A stretch of 64,000 nt of DNA, taken from NCBI RefSeq assembly GCF_003668995.1, contig NZ_CP033068.1, positions 1,426,001-1,490,000 of the forward strand. Reading direction: 5' to 3'. This DNA is from Flavobacterium sp. 140616W15 (GTDB lineage Bacteria > Bacteroidota > Bacteroidia > Flavobacteriales > Flavobacteriaceae). Of this stretch, positions 28,113 to 36,909 are shown piece after piece. Positions within the stretch are counted from its first letter, which is position 1. Each line of letters begins with the position of its first letter. The notes under the pieces were generated by a model. The model had not been told where the DNA came from and did no database searches. It worked only from the letters and a program-made list of their open reading frames with translations. The position numbers and the translations under genes were made by a program.

Positions 28113-29345
28113 ATGACCAAAATTTATATAAGTGCAATTATACTGGCAGTATGTACAGCTGGAAAACTTAATGCACAAACAGTAAATACAGGAGAGTTAG
28201 TAATGATGCCTGGAACACAGTTTTCGACAGTAGGAGATTTTAATAATATTACTACTGGTGACGTTGTTAACGACGGCATATTTTCTGTATATGCTAATTA
28301 TAATAATGACGGAATGGTGACATTTAGCCCCTCACTAAATACAGGGTTAATCCATTTTAAAGGAACAACTGGAGCACAAATTATTTCAGGAACATTACCG
28401 AGTGAATTAAACGATGTACGATTTGAAAACAAGTCGGCACAACCAGCTTTTTTATTGTCTGGAGATTTAAATGTTTACGGTGTTTCTAAATTTTATTATG
28501 GAATAGTAGACAATGAAACTGATGGAGGAAACTTTGTATTTGAAGCCAATGCTTCTCATGAAACTACAAATAATGATAGTCATGTATTAGGACATGTAGA
28601 ACAAAAAGGAAAGAATGAATTTGAGTTTCCCATAGGAGACGGAGGATACTATAGATCAATGGCTATTGGACAAAGTGACCAAGAGAATAAGAATTATACA
28701 AGTGAATATTTTAAGAAGAATTCGAATGGAGCGTATCCACATAATAAAAAGCAAGAAGCAATTGCATTTATTAATTCTGGAGAGTATTGGAAATTTGATT
28801 CAACTGACGACGCTATTGATTTTGCATTAACGCTTTCATGGCATGAAGATACGACACCAGCGGAGATCATTAATAGCACACAGGCAAATACTTCTATTGG
28901 AATTGTAAGATGGGATGAAAAAGATAAAGAATGGAAATCTTATAATGTAGCAACTGATGTTAATAATAAAACAGTAACAGCCAAAATTACTCAGGATGGG
29001 ATTTTTACACTTGCTAGAATAAATAAAATACTTAAACCTAAAGAAGAAAATGTAATTGTTTACAATGGTTTTTCACCTAACGAGGATGGAATTAATGATT
29101 TCTTCTTTATAGAAGGATTATCAATTTACCCAAATAACACCTTGGAAATCTATAACAGATGGGGAGTTAAAGTGTTTGAAACTTCAGGATATGGTATAGA
29201 TGGAAACTGGTTTAAAGGAATTTCAGAAGGAAGAGCAACTATTAGCAAAGGCGAAAAATTATCTACAGGAACCTATTTTTATATACTTAGGTATAAAATA
29301 AGCGAGGATATTACTAGAGAAAAAGTTGGTTATCTGTATTTCTAA
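28113..29345 (+). CDS. T9SS type B cargo (gliding motility-associated C-terminal domain)
   Basis: Secreted surface protein exported by the type IX system. I chose ATG 28113 (410 aa): MTKIYISAIILAVCTAGKLNAQ is a good signal peptide, whereas the in-frame ATG at 28059 lies on the terminator stem and would add 18 hydrophilic residues. The middle is beta-rich and not assigned (VEQKGKNEFEFPIGDGGYY). The last about 90 residues (NGFSPNEDGINDFF...LEIYNRWGVKVFE...STGTYFYILRYK) are the CHU_C/type B sorting domain. The next gene encodes a PorP/SprF protein, the known partner class for type B cargo. Function beyond surface display is unknown. Confidence 0.85.
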   Translation: MTKIYISAIILAVCTAGKLNAQTVNTGELVMMPGTQFSTVGDFNNITTGDVVNDGIFSVYANYNNDGMVTFSPSLNTGLIHFKGTTGAQIISGTLPSELNDVRFENKSAQPAFLLSGDLNVYGVSKFYYGIVDNETDGGNFVFEANASHETTNNDSHVLGHVEQKGKNEFEFPIGDGGYYRSMAIGQSDQENKNYTSEYFKKNSNGAYPHNKKQEAIAFINSGEYWKFDSTDDAIDFALTLSWHEDTTPAEIINSTQANTSIGIVRWDEKDKEWKSYNVATDVNNKTVTAKITQDGIFTLARINKILKPKEENVIVYNGFSPNEDGINDFFFIEGLSIYPNNTLEIYNRWGVKVFETSGYGIDGNWFKGISEGRATISKGEKLSTGTYFYILRYKISEDITREKVGYLYF

Positions 29346-29706
29346 TATTAGGAATACAACTAATCAAAATTGGTAGAGGGTTTTAATTTATTTAAACTCA
29401 ATTGATATTTAAAAAATCTCGCTTAGATGAATCTACATGACTTATATGGGGAACTATTTTAAACATATATGACTTAATGTTGATTTAGAACTAAAATACA
29501 AATAACCTTTTTTTAATCAATGACTAAAAAGTATCAGAGTTTTAAACAAGATATATTATTAGAACATGCCACTGTCTGGGTGCAAATTGAAAACTATTTT
29601 AAGTGATTATTTTAAAAATATAGATTCTATGTTGATTTGAAATTGAAATAAGAAGTATCTAAATTAAAATTATTACTTAAATCAGTATTTAAAAATTAAA
29701 AATAAT

Positions 29707-30621
29707 ATGAAAAAAATAATAATAGTTTTGTTATTGCTAGCTGGTTTTTCTCCATCTTTTGCACAGCAGGATGCACAATATACACAGTATATGTACAATA
29801 CCATGACAATAAATCCAGGATACACAGGAACAAGTGGTACTACAAGTATATTGGGAATTTATAGGGCGCAATGGGTTGGATTAGAAGGAGCGCCTAAAAC
29901 TGGAAGTTTTTCTATTCAAGCTCCCATAAGTATAGATGGGCAGGGGTTAGGATTATCCATTATCAATGATCAAATAGGACCAACAAAAGAAACTGCAGTC
30001 TCGGTTAATTATTCTTATCCAATTCAATTGTCAGAGGATGTAAAGCTATCTTTTGGATTGAGTGCTGTGGGTAATTTTTGGGAAATCGATCACACTAAAT
30101 TAACTATTCATGAAGGAAATGACATCCTACTCTCAGGTATACAAAACAAGTTTTCTCCAAACATAGGAGCAGGAGCATATTTACATTCAAATAAATGGTA
30201 TGCGGGAATATCTGTACCAAGATTTTTGGAAACAGAATTCTATGACGATGTTAAAATCTCAACTGCTACTAGAAAAAAACATTTTTATGCAATGGGAGGC
30301 TACGTGTTTGAATTATCAGATGCAGTAAAATTTAAGCCTGCAGCGATGATAAAAGCAATAAGCGGATCACCACTTGCGGTTGATGTGTCAGCAAACTTTC
30401 TTTTGGAGGAAAAGCTTACGTTGGGAGTGGCCTACAGATGGGATGCAGCTATAAGCGCTATGGCTGGTTTTCAAATCTCACAAGGTTTAAATATTGGTTA
30501 TGCATATGATTTTGATACTCAGAAAATAGGGAAATACAATTCAGGATCTCATGAAGTTTTCTTGCGATTTGATTTGTTTCCAACATCAAAATATAGAATG
30601 ATAACACCAAGATTCTTTTAA
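29707..30621 (+). CDS. PorP/SprF family T9SS outer-membrane protein
   Basis: 304 residues with a signal peptide (MKKIIIVLLLLAGFSPSFA) and the family opening QQDAQYTQYMYNTMTINPGY followed by YRAQWVGLEGAP; the remainder alternates beta strands of an outer-membrane barrel and ends with an aromatic residue (ITPRFF). PorP/SprF proteins serve secretion or anchoring of T9SS type B cargo (SprF for SprB in gliding flavobacteria). The neighbours fit: type B cargo upstream, OmpA-type protein 13 bp downstream. The 29346-29706 gap before it shows only weak AT-rich imperfect repeats. Confidence 0.92.
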   Translation: MKKIIIVLLLLAGFSPSFAQQDAQYTQYMYNTMTINPGYTGTSGTTSILGIYRAQWVGLEGAPKTGSFSIQAPISIDGQGLGLSIINDQIGPTKETAVSVNYSYPIQLSEDVKLSFGLSAVGNFWEIDHTKLTIHEGNDILLSGIQNKFSPNIGAGAYLHSNKWYAGISVPRFLETEFYDDVKISTATRKKHFYAMGGYVFELSDAVKFKPAAMIKAISGSPLAVDVSANFLLEEKLTLGVAYRWDAAISAMAGFQISQGLNIGYAYDFDTQKIGKYNSGSHEVFLRFDLFPTSKYRMITPRFF

Positions 30622-30634
30622 TAATTGATAATCT

Positions 30635-32626
30635 ATGAAAATGATCTATAAAAAAATAGCCATTGTTTTTGCCTTCCTTTTCTTTTCTATAACACATACA
30701 GCTTACACACAGGTACGGAATAAAAAATTACAAAAAGCAAATGAAGCTTATGATCAATTTGCATTTGCAGAAGCAAGTAAATTGTACAAAAGAATAGCAA
30801 ATAAAGGGAATGCTTCAGCAACTGTATATGCTAAACTAGCCGATTCTTATTATTATAATTCCAATTACTCAGAAGCACTAATATGGTATGCTAAGCTAAT
30901 GGAAACTAAAGGGAATATAGCACCAGAATATTATTTTAGATATGCACAAACATTAAAAACTGCAGAGCAATATGCTGAAGCGGCTACTATTCTAAAAAAG
31001 TATTATTTAAAAACAGGAAAAAAAGACATAAGCGATAATTGGCTTCCAGAAAATTTTTTGTCCAAAATAAAAGAACAATCTGGGCGCTATGTGCTGAAAG
31101 ACATTACGATCAATTCGCCTTCATCAGAATTTGGAGTCACTTTTTGGGATAAAGATAAACTACTGTACGCAACAGCTAAAAACTCTAGTTCAGTATTGAC
31201 ACAAAAAAACAACTGGGACAATCATTCGTACTTTAAAATTTACATGGCAACTATTACTCCCGACGGAGGATTAGCAAATCCTAAACTTTTAAAAGGAGAT
31301 GTAAATACAAAGTATCATCACAGTACACCAGTAATAACAAAAGATGGTAAAACGATGTACTTTACAGGGAGTAATTATATTGGAGGAGAGTTAGGAAGAA
31401 GTAGAAGGCTAGGAATCAATTATTTAAAAATATATAAAGCACATTATGTTGATAATCAATGGAAAGATATAGAAGAATTACCTTATCCTGTAAATAGTGA
31501 TGGATTCTCGTCAGGACATCCTGCTTTAAGTCCAGATGATAAAGAATTATATTTTGTATCAGATAGGAATAACGAAATGGGCAATTCAGATTTATATGTA
31601 GGAAGCATAACTGAAGCGGATGGTGTAAGCGATATAAGACCATTAGGAAACGAAATCAATACATTAGGAAGGGAAACATATCCTTTTGTTGATGCTTCAG
31701 GGATATTATACTTTTCATCAGATGGACATCCAGGATCAGGAGGACTAGATGTTTTTGCAGCAGTAAAAAATGAAGCAGGTATTTATGAGGTTGTTAATTT
31801 GGGAGATGGTGTAAACTCTCCATACGATGATTTTACTTATGGTATAAATTCAGAAACTAAAAAAGGATATTTTTCGTCAAATCGACAAGGAAATGACAAC
31901 TTATACGGTTTTACAGAAAATCGACCAGTAGATTTTTCATTTAATATAAAACCAACTATTTCAGGTACAATAAAAGATAGTATTACAAAAGCACCTATTG
32001 CGAATGTTACTATTGAAGTTTATGATGCTGATTTTAATAAAACAGCAACCTATTATACTGATAATGAAGGTGAATATTCTATTTTACTTGAGCCATTTCA
32101 AAATCATACATTAGTATATAAGAAAGTAGGACTAATAGAAGAAACAGTGTCAATCCCTATGTTACAACAGTTAGAAAAAAGAGTGATATCTCCTGATTTG
32201 TATAATGAGATGGAAGTTATTGTTGCAAATAAGAGAGTAATACTGAAAGAAGGAGATGATTTAACCAAAAAGTTAGAACTAAATCCTATTTATTTTGATT
32301 ATGAAGGTTCCAAAATAAGAGAATCATCTAAAGCAGAGCTGGATAAAATTGTAGCACTATTATTAGCCAGGCCAAATATTTCATTGCAAGTAAATTCACA
32401 CACAGACAGTAGAGGAAGAGATGAATTCAATTTACGTTTATCAAAACAAAGAGCGGCGGCTACAGTTGAATATATTGTAAAAGCAGGTATTGCAAAAGAA
32501 AGAGTTACTGGCGAAGGTTTTGGAGAAACAATGCTGATTAACCATTGTACAAATGGAGTAAAGTGTTCAGAAAAAGAGCATGAATTAAACAGACGCTCCG
32601 AATTTATTATAATATTGAATAAATAG
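30635..32626 (+). CDS. OmpA-family protein with TPR, PD40 and carboxypeptidase-regulatory domains
   Basis: 663 residues. A signal sequence (MKMIYKKIAIVFAFLFFSI...) is followed by TPR-like helices (AFAEASKLYKRIANKGNA, about 40-130), a WD40-like PD40 propeller (HSTPVITKDGKTMYFTGS; GHPALSPDDKELYFVSD; about 155-430), a CarboxypepD_reg-like beta domain (ISGTIKDSITKAPIANVTIEV, about 445-520) and a C-terminal OmpA peptidoglycan-binding domain (about 555-663; FNLRLSKQRAAATVEYIVKAGI). This is the PorE-like layout found beside PorP/SprF proteins and probably anchors that complex to peptidoglycan. It lies 13 bp after the PorP gene and 24 bp before the next. Confidence 0.9.
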   Translation: MKMIYKKIAIVFAFLFFSITHTAYTQVRNKKLQKANEAYDQFAFAEASKLYKRIANKGNASATVYAKLADSYYYNSNYSEALIWYAKLMETKGNIAPEYYFRYAQTLKTAEQYAEAATILKKYYLKTGKKDISDNWLPENFLSKIKEQSGRYVLKDITINSPSSEFGVTFWDKDKLLYATAKNSSSVLTQKNNWDNHSYFKIYMATITPDGGLANPKLLKGDVNTKYHHSTPVITKDGKTMYFTGSNYIGGELGRSRRLGINYLKIYKAHYVDNQWKDIEELPYPVNSDGFSSGHPALSPDDKELYFVSDRNNEMGNSDLYVGSITEADGVSDIRPLGNEINTLGRETYPFVDASGILYFSSDGHPGSGGLDVFAAVKNEAGIYEVVNLGDGVNSPYDDFTYGINSETKKGYFSSNRQGNDNLYGFTENRPVDFSFNIKPTISGTIKDSITKAPIANVTIEVYDADFNKTATYYTDNEGEYSILLEPFQNHTLVYKKVGLIEETVSIPMLQQLEKRVISPDLYNEMEVIVANKRVILKEGDDLTKKLELNPIYFDYEGSKIRESSKAELDKIVALLLARPNISLQVNSHTDSRGRDEFNLRLSKQRAAATVEYIVKAGIAKERVTGEGFGETMLINHCTNGVKCSEKEHELNRRSEFIIILNK

Positions 32627-32650
32627 AATAATTATTTTAATTAATTTTTT

Positions 32651-33811
32651 ATGAAGAACATTACAAACGGAAGAAACATAAAAAGAGTATTAGTTTTATG
32701 CTTTTTTTTATCAATAAATACTTGGGGACAAACAGGTATTAATACAAAAAATCCAAATGCATCATCTGTACTAGAAATTCAGTCAAATAATAAAGGGGTA
32801 CTGATTCCTCGGGTAACACTTACGAGTAATACAGACAATACGACCATACCAAACCCTGCAGAATCACTTTTAGTTTATAATACAGGGCTTGATTCTAATT
32901 TTAACATTCCTGGATATATGTATTGGAATGTTGATTCATGGGTTATATTATCTCCTACAAAAACAGGCAAAGCAATTATAAAAGATGGGCTTGTTAAAGA
33001 TTCTCAAAGATTATTATCAAATAGCTATTCAGCAACAATAATAGATGATATTTTAACAGTGGTTTATTCTGGTGGTAATGGTGTTTATTACCCAAGTGGA
33101 GCTAAATATTTAGCAAGCGGTTCTGTAGGAGGAAGTAAGGAAGTGTATTTAGAGCTTCAGGCAGGAAAGTTAGAATAATCTACAGGGACATTATTTTATA
33201 AAATCACGGGGAAGCCTGGATCATCTGTTAGCGCGGGTTCTATAAAAGATCTTAAAATAAAATTTCAAGATCAATCATTAGGAGATATAGAAGTAGGAGG
33301 AAAGACAAAAACGGAAGCTTTACAATACACACTTAAGAATTCTGTTAAGATAGAAGATGGCAATGAATTTGGAGCAAACGGAAGCATACTAACTTGGTAT
33401 AGAAATGATGTAGATTTTGATAAATATATCGAATTACCTGATGATGGGGCTTACGTTTTTTCTTTTAGGTTATACGGAGTTACCGCTAGTGCTATTACTA
33501 CTATACAACAACAATGGTTTTTTATTAGTGGATGGAAAGAGCAAGCAGATACTTCAGTAGGATCAGCTTCAGTTTTAGCAGATATTTCAGAAATGGGACT
33601 CATTAGTCCTCGAAAAGGTGCATCTATTACCTATACAATAAACCTTACCGTATCAGGAATGAAAGGAGATAGAGTTTTTTTTAAAATGGCTCGTGGTCAT
33701 AATAATGGTAAAGATCAATCTTTTGATCTTACACTGAAAAATGGAAGTACTAATAGTACACCTAATGAAGCTAATGGAGCACGTACCTCTATGTTTTATT
33801 TTAAACTTTAA
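32651..33811 (+). CDS. Secreted fibre-family protein interrupted by an in-frame stop
   Basis: Signal sequence (hydrophobic RVLVLCFFLSINTWG), family signature (TGINTKNPNASSVLEI...NKGVLIPRVTLT) and hinge (GYMYWNVDSWVIL). TAA at 33176-33178 stops translation after 175 residues, but the same frame continues without any other stop to 33811 (total 386 residues), coding a beta-rich C1q/TNF-like part (TGTLFYKITG..., SITYTINLTVSGMKGD, ending SMFYFKL). A single substitution (for example from GAA or CAA) explains it. The gene is 24 bp after the OmpA-type gene and likely the last of that operon. It may be a recent pseudogene, a sequencing error or a read-through site; the first is simplest. Confidence 0.75.
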
Positions 33812-33904
33812 AATAGATCGTTAGCAGATGAAATATAATGTAGAATAAAATTGAATAGTTTTTTATATTTTTTGGTTTGTAGTAGTGGCTGTAAATGGAC
33901 AAAT

Positions 33905-33990
33905 AAAATGCCTGTTTATGTCTACACTGCTGTTTTAACACATTGTGGCTCAGATTCATATGTGTAAAATCTATTAAAAGCAGGCATTTT
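33905..33990 (+). terminator. Structured terminator-like element after the fibre operon
   Basis: AAAATGCCTG (33905-33914) pairs with CAGGCATTTT (33981-33990) and encloses an inner ACACAT/ATGTGT stem (about 33938-33965); T residues follow. Confidence 0.55.
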
Positions 33991-34264
33991 TGATAAGTTT
34001 TAGCTGAATAGATAAAAAATATAGATTAGTAAATAGCCAATTAGATAAACTATACGATTCTGTGCCTTAAGCGAGAGATGTTTTGGTATAGTGCTTTAGT
34101 TTTTAAAAATAATGGTATTACGCTCATGTTAGTATATGAACTAAAATTTTCACGTGATGGCGTAAAATAGCCCAGCTTAAGGTTTAGTAATGGACAATAT
34201 ACCAGCTAATTATTTAGCCTGTATCCGAGGCATGAGAGATTAATTTATTAATAGTATTGTTTTA

Positions 34265-34300
34265 GAAAGACTGGTATTGTGAAAGTAATGCCAGTCTTTC
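34265..34300 (+). terminator. Hairpin in the 33812-34958 gap
   Basis: GAAAGACTGG (34265-34274) pairs with CCAGTCTTTC (34291-34300); inner T/A pairs extend it. No gene is seen between 33812 and 34958. Confidence 0.5.
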
Positions 34301-34360
34301 ATTATTTATACACAAATAAGATACTCGCAATTAATGATGTTAAGGGCAATAAAGGAAAAT

Positions 34361-34675
34361 TAATATAAATCTGCGCTATCTGCGAGCCAAAAATAAAACG
34401 CAAAAGCGCAATTTTTAATAATAAAAGAATAATAAATTAGCGGACAATTAAAGTAAATCTGCTTTATCTGCGAGCCAAAAATAAAACGCAAAAGTGCAAG
34501 TTTTAATAATAAAAGAATAATAAATTAGCGAACAGTTAATATAAATCTGCTTTATCTGCATGCCAAAAACAAGACGTAAAAACACAAGCTTCAATAATTA
34601 AGAATAAAATGTTTCCTACAAACAATAGCGGACAATTAAAGTAAATCCGCTTTATCTGCGAGCCTAAAACAGCGG
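34361..34675. repeat. 88-bp direct repeats, about four copies
   Basis: The core AAATCTGC.nnATCTGCGAGCC starts at 34367, 34455, 34543 and 34643 (periods 88, 88 and 100). Units read ...AAAATAAAACGCAAAAG.GCAA...AATAATAAATTAGCG. Similar TTTGCG/CGCAAA sequences occur near 54250. Non-coding; such units are common intergenic fillers in flavobacteria. Confidence 0.75.
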
Positions 34676-34958
34676 CAGAGAATGAAATAACCAACAGTTA
34701 TCAGAACTTCAGTAATCCAGAATCTTTCTAAAAGATAGCATCTTTTTTCCTGAAAAATTAAATCTTTACGTATATTGCGTATTCTGACAGTTATCGAGAT
34801 CATGCCCTTTGCGGTTAAATTTCCCCCTCGATCAAAAAAAGACTCTAATAATTTTAAAATTTTCCACTCGTAAAGACACTGAAATGCAAGTTTCAAATAA
34901 GTGCAGAGACGATTTATAAGAGTTTTCAATAATAATACCTAATAATATAAATACAAGA

Positions 34959-35336
34959 ATGAGGTTACATACTATTTTTAAACTTAAATGCCCTAAATGC
35001 TACAAAGGCAATTTATTTACAAATCACGGACTTTTCGTAGTGAAAGAGATTCGTAAAATGAATAGAAATTGCTCACACTGTAGTCAGGATTTTAAAATAG
35101 AACCCAACTTTTACTCCGCCGCTTCATGGATTAAATACCCAATAATACTACTAATTGTTGTTCACTTAGTACTTTCAGTCATTGCGTTAAATACGATGTA
35201 TGGATTATCGTTAAAAATTCTGATACCAATATTTATGGCTGTTTGTCTTGCAATACAAGTTCCGATAATACGAATTTCTAAAGCTGTTTTGATAAATTTA
35301 ACTCTGAATTTTATAGGAGATAGTAAAAAGGCTTAA
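34959..35336 (+). CDS. DUF983 membrane protein with zinc-ribbon motif
   Basis: 125 residues. Two Cys pairs, CPKC near residue 12 and CSHC near 48, form a probable zinc ribbon of the DUF983 family, followed by two TM helices (IILLIVVHLVLSVIAL and ILIPIFMAVCLAIQVPIIRI). No biochemical role is established. It stands alone between repeat-rich gaps. Confidence 0.8.
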   Translation: MRLHTIFKLKCPKCYKGNLFTNHGLFVVKEIRKMNRNCSHCSQDFKIEPNFYSAASWIKYPIILLIVVHLVLSVIALNTMYGLSLKILIPIFMAVCLAIQVPIIRISKAVLINLTLNFIGDSKKA

Positions 35337-35390
35337 TTTTTCTTTAAAGGTTCTGAGGTTTTTTTAGACTCTGAGGTTCTAAGTTACAAA

Positions 35391-35760
35391 GTTCCGATAG
35401 CTATCGGAACAAAGGCTGTTTGTCCGTGTGTAACTTTTTGCGATAATGCTTTCTGAACTTTGTGGTTAATTTTCTAGGTAAAACAATCCCAATCTTGTCA
35501 CCCTGACGGAGGAAGGGTCTCATTAAGTAACTCGAGATAGTTTATAGAGCTACTTGCTCTGGTTTTGTTCGAGGATTGAAAAATTCTTTTAAAGGTACTA
35601 AGAGTAAGACACAATTTTTTTTAAGTTCTGAGTCCTAAGGTTCTAAAATTAAGTATCAAAGTTCCGATAGCTATCAGATCCTTTGCATTTTTGTACGTTT
35701 GTACCTTTATTCTAATATCTATCCGAAACTTTGCACCTTTGTTCCGATAGCTATCGGAAC
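35391..35760. repeat. Intergenic palindromes GTTCCGATAGCTATCGGAAC
   Basis: Perfect 20-bp palindromes at 35391-35410 and 35741-35760 and an imperfect one at 35661-35680. A related CCCGATAGCTATCGGG lies at 47630-47645. Between them are degenerate AGTTCTGAGG/AAAGTTCC minirepeats and a CACCCTGACGGAGGAAGGG segment akin to 2060-2177. There is no gene in 35337-35774. Confidence 0.8.
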
Positions 35761-35774
35761 TCTGAACCTTTGCG

Positions 35775-36521
35775 TTACCAACTCCCTTTAAAGCCTTCTT
35801 CCAGTGCGTTATTGTATTCTTCTATATTAAAACTATATAAATCAGGGGCTTTATGCGCACCGCCTTTGCGGGATTCATCTAATTTGGTTAAAATATCGTA
35901 ACGTAATATTTTTCTATAAAAGTTACCGCGATTAAGCTTTTTACCCAAGATGATCTCATATAATTTTTGAAGCTCGGGCATGGTGAATTTTTCAGGAAGA
36001 AGATTATAACCAATCGGATGATTGCTTAATTGCTCACGTAGAGTAACAAGAGCTTTATCTAAAATTTCTCTGTGATCCATCATAAATGGAGGCAAATCAT
36101 CGATAGATTTCCATTCGCAGGCAGTAGAGATATCATCTATATTTAAATTCACCTTAGAGTGTTCAGCAAGAGCGTAATAGCCTATAGAAATAAATCGTTG
36201 TTTATTCCATAAATTATCATCATAATCTTTAAAAACACCTTCGGAACGGTTTAAATTACCAAAGGTGTGAAATTGTTGGAGATAGATATTTTCGGTACCG
36301 GTTCTGTTTTTTAAAATCCGAATGGCGGCATCGTCAATATTTTCATCTTTTTGCACATAACCACCAGGAAGACCAAAAGCATCCTGATCTTTCATTTTAA
36401 TGGTTAGTACCTGAAGAGAAGAATCTTTAAAACTGAAAACAGCACAATCAATAGAGAGTGAAGGAACATATTTTCCCCATGACACTTCAGAATCTTTTTC
36501 TAGTATTTTTTTAAACTCCAT
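35775..36521 (-). CDS. Nudix-domain transcriptional regulator (NrtR-like)
   Basis: 248 residues: an N-terminal Nudix fold (about 20-150) and a C-terminal winged helix (about 165-235, FTMPELQKLYEIILGKKLNRGNFYRK). The Nudix box is eroded (GGYVQKDENIDDAAIRILKNR lacks the REUXEE core), so hydrolysis is unlikely and ligand sensing is expected, as in NrtR/AraR-like sugar-catabolism regulators of Bacteroidota. It is divergent from the TonB receptor/GH3 pair, which suggests that it controls uptake and cleavage of a glycoside. The specific ligand cannot be told. Confidence 0.85.
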   Translation of the reverse strand: MEFKKILEKDSEVSWGKYVPSLSIDCAVFSFKDSSLQVLTIKMKDQDAFGLPGGYVQKDENIDDAAIRILKNRTGTENIYLQQFHTFGNLNRSEGVFKDYDDNLWNKQRFISIGYYALAEHSKVNLNIDDISTACEWKSIDDLPPFMMDHREILDKALVTLREQLSNHPIGYNLLPEKFTMPELQKLYEIILGKKLNRGNFYRKILRYDILTKLDESRKGGAHKAPDLYSFNIEEYNNALEEGFKGSW

Positions 36522-36537
36522 AGAATATAATTACGGT

Positions 36538-36568
36538 CAAATTTACTCTTTTGATATCTATATGTCAA
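36538..36568 (-). promoter_or_regulatory. Canonical flavobacterial promoter of the Nudix regulator
   Basis: On the minus strand, TTG (36568-36566) is followed after 20 nt by TAAATTTG (36545-36538), fitting the TTG-N17-20-TAnnTTTG rule. The leader would be only about 10 nt. It is a useful contrast to the island promoters. Confidence 0.6.
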
Positions 36569-36851
36569 CTTTTAAAAAATTTTTTGGATTTTTTTTTCAT
36601 TTTTTTTTTAAAATCAAGCTCTTAAAACTTGTTATCTAACTCAGAATTTAACATTGATAAAAATTACGGTATAAAGATTTTTCTCACTGTTTACAGGGCT
36701 TTACGCAAACGTGATAGTGCTTTTTTATTCAAATTTTAAAATGTAACAATAGTAGTTTTTTGTTAATTATATGTGATTTATCTATACTTAAAAATTCGAT
36801 TTATATAATTATTCTTTCAATTGTTTGCTAATATTAAAAAATCTAATTAAT

Positions 36852-36872
36852 ATTGCTTCATAATGAAGCAAT
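36852..36872 (+). promoter_or_regulatory. Hairpin/operator candidate before the TonB receptor gene
   Basis: ATTGCTTCA-TAA-TGAAGCAAT, a perfect 9-bp stem 37 nt before the ATG at 36910. Either an mRNA hairpin or a binding site for the divergent regulator. The rest of 36569-36851 is AT-rich without other clear sites. Confidence 0.4.
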
Positions 36873-36909
36873 GAAATTTAATCCTTTTATTTAATTAACC
36901 AGATAACTT

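Noticed and set aside
34636..34929. 97-codon minus-strand ORF next to the DUF983 gene
   Set aside because: It overlaps the last 88-bp repeat unit, has no recognisable domain, and its composition looks like translated intergenic repeat DNA.
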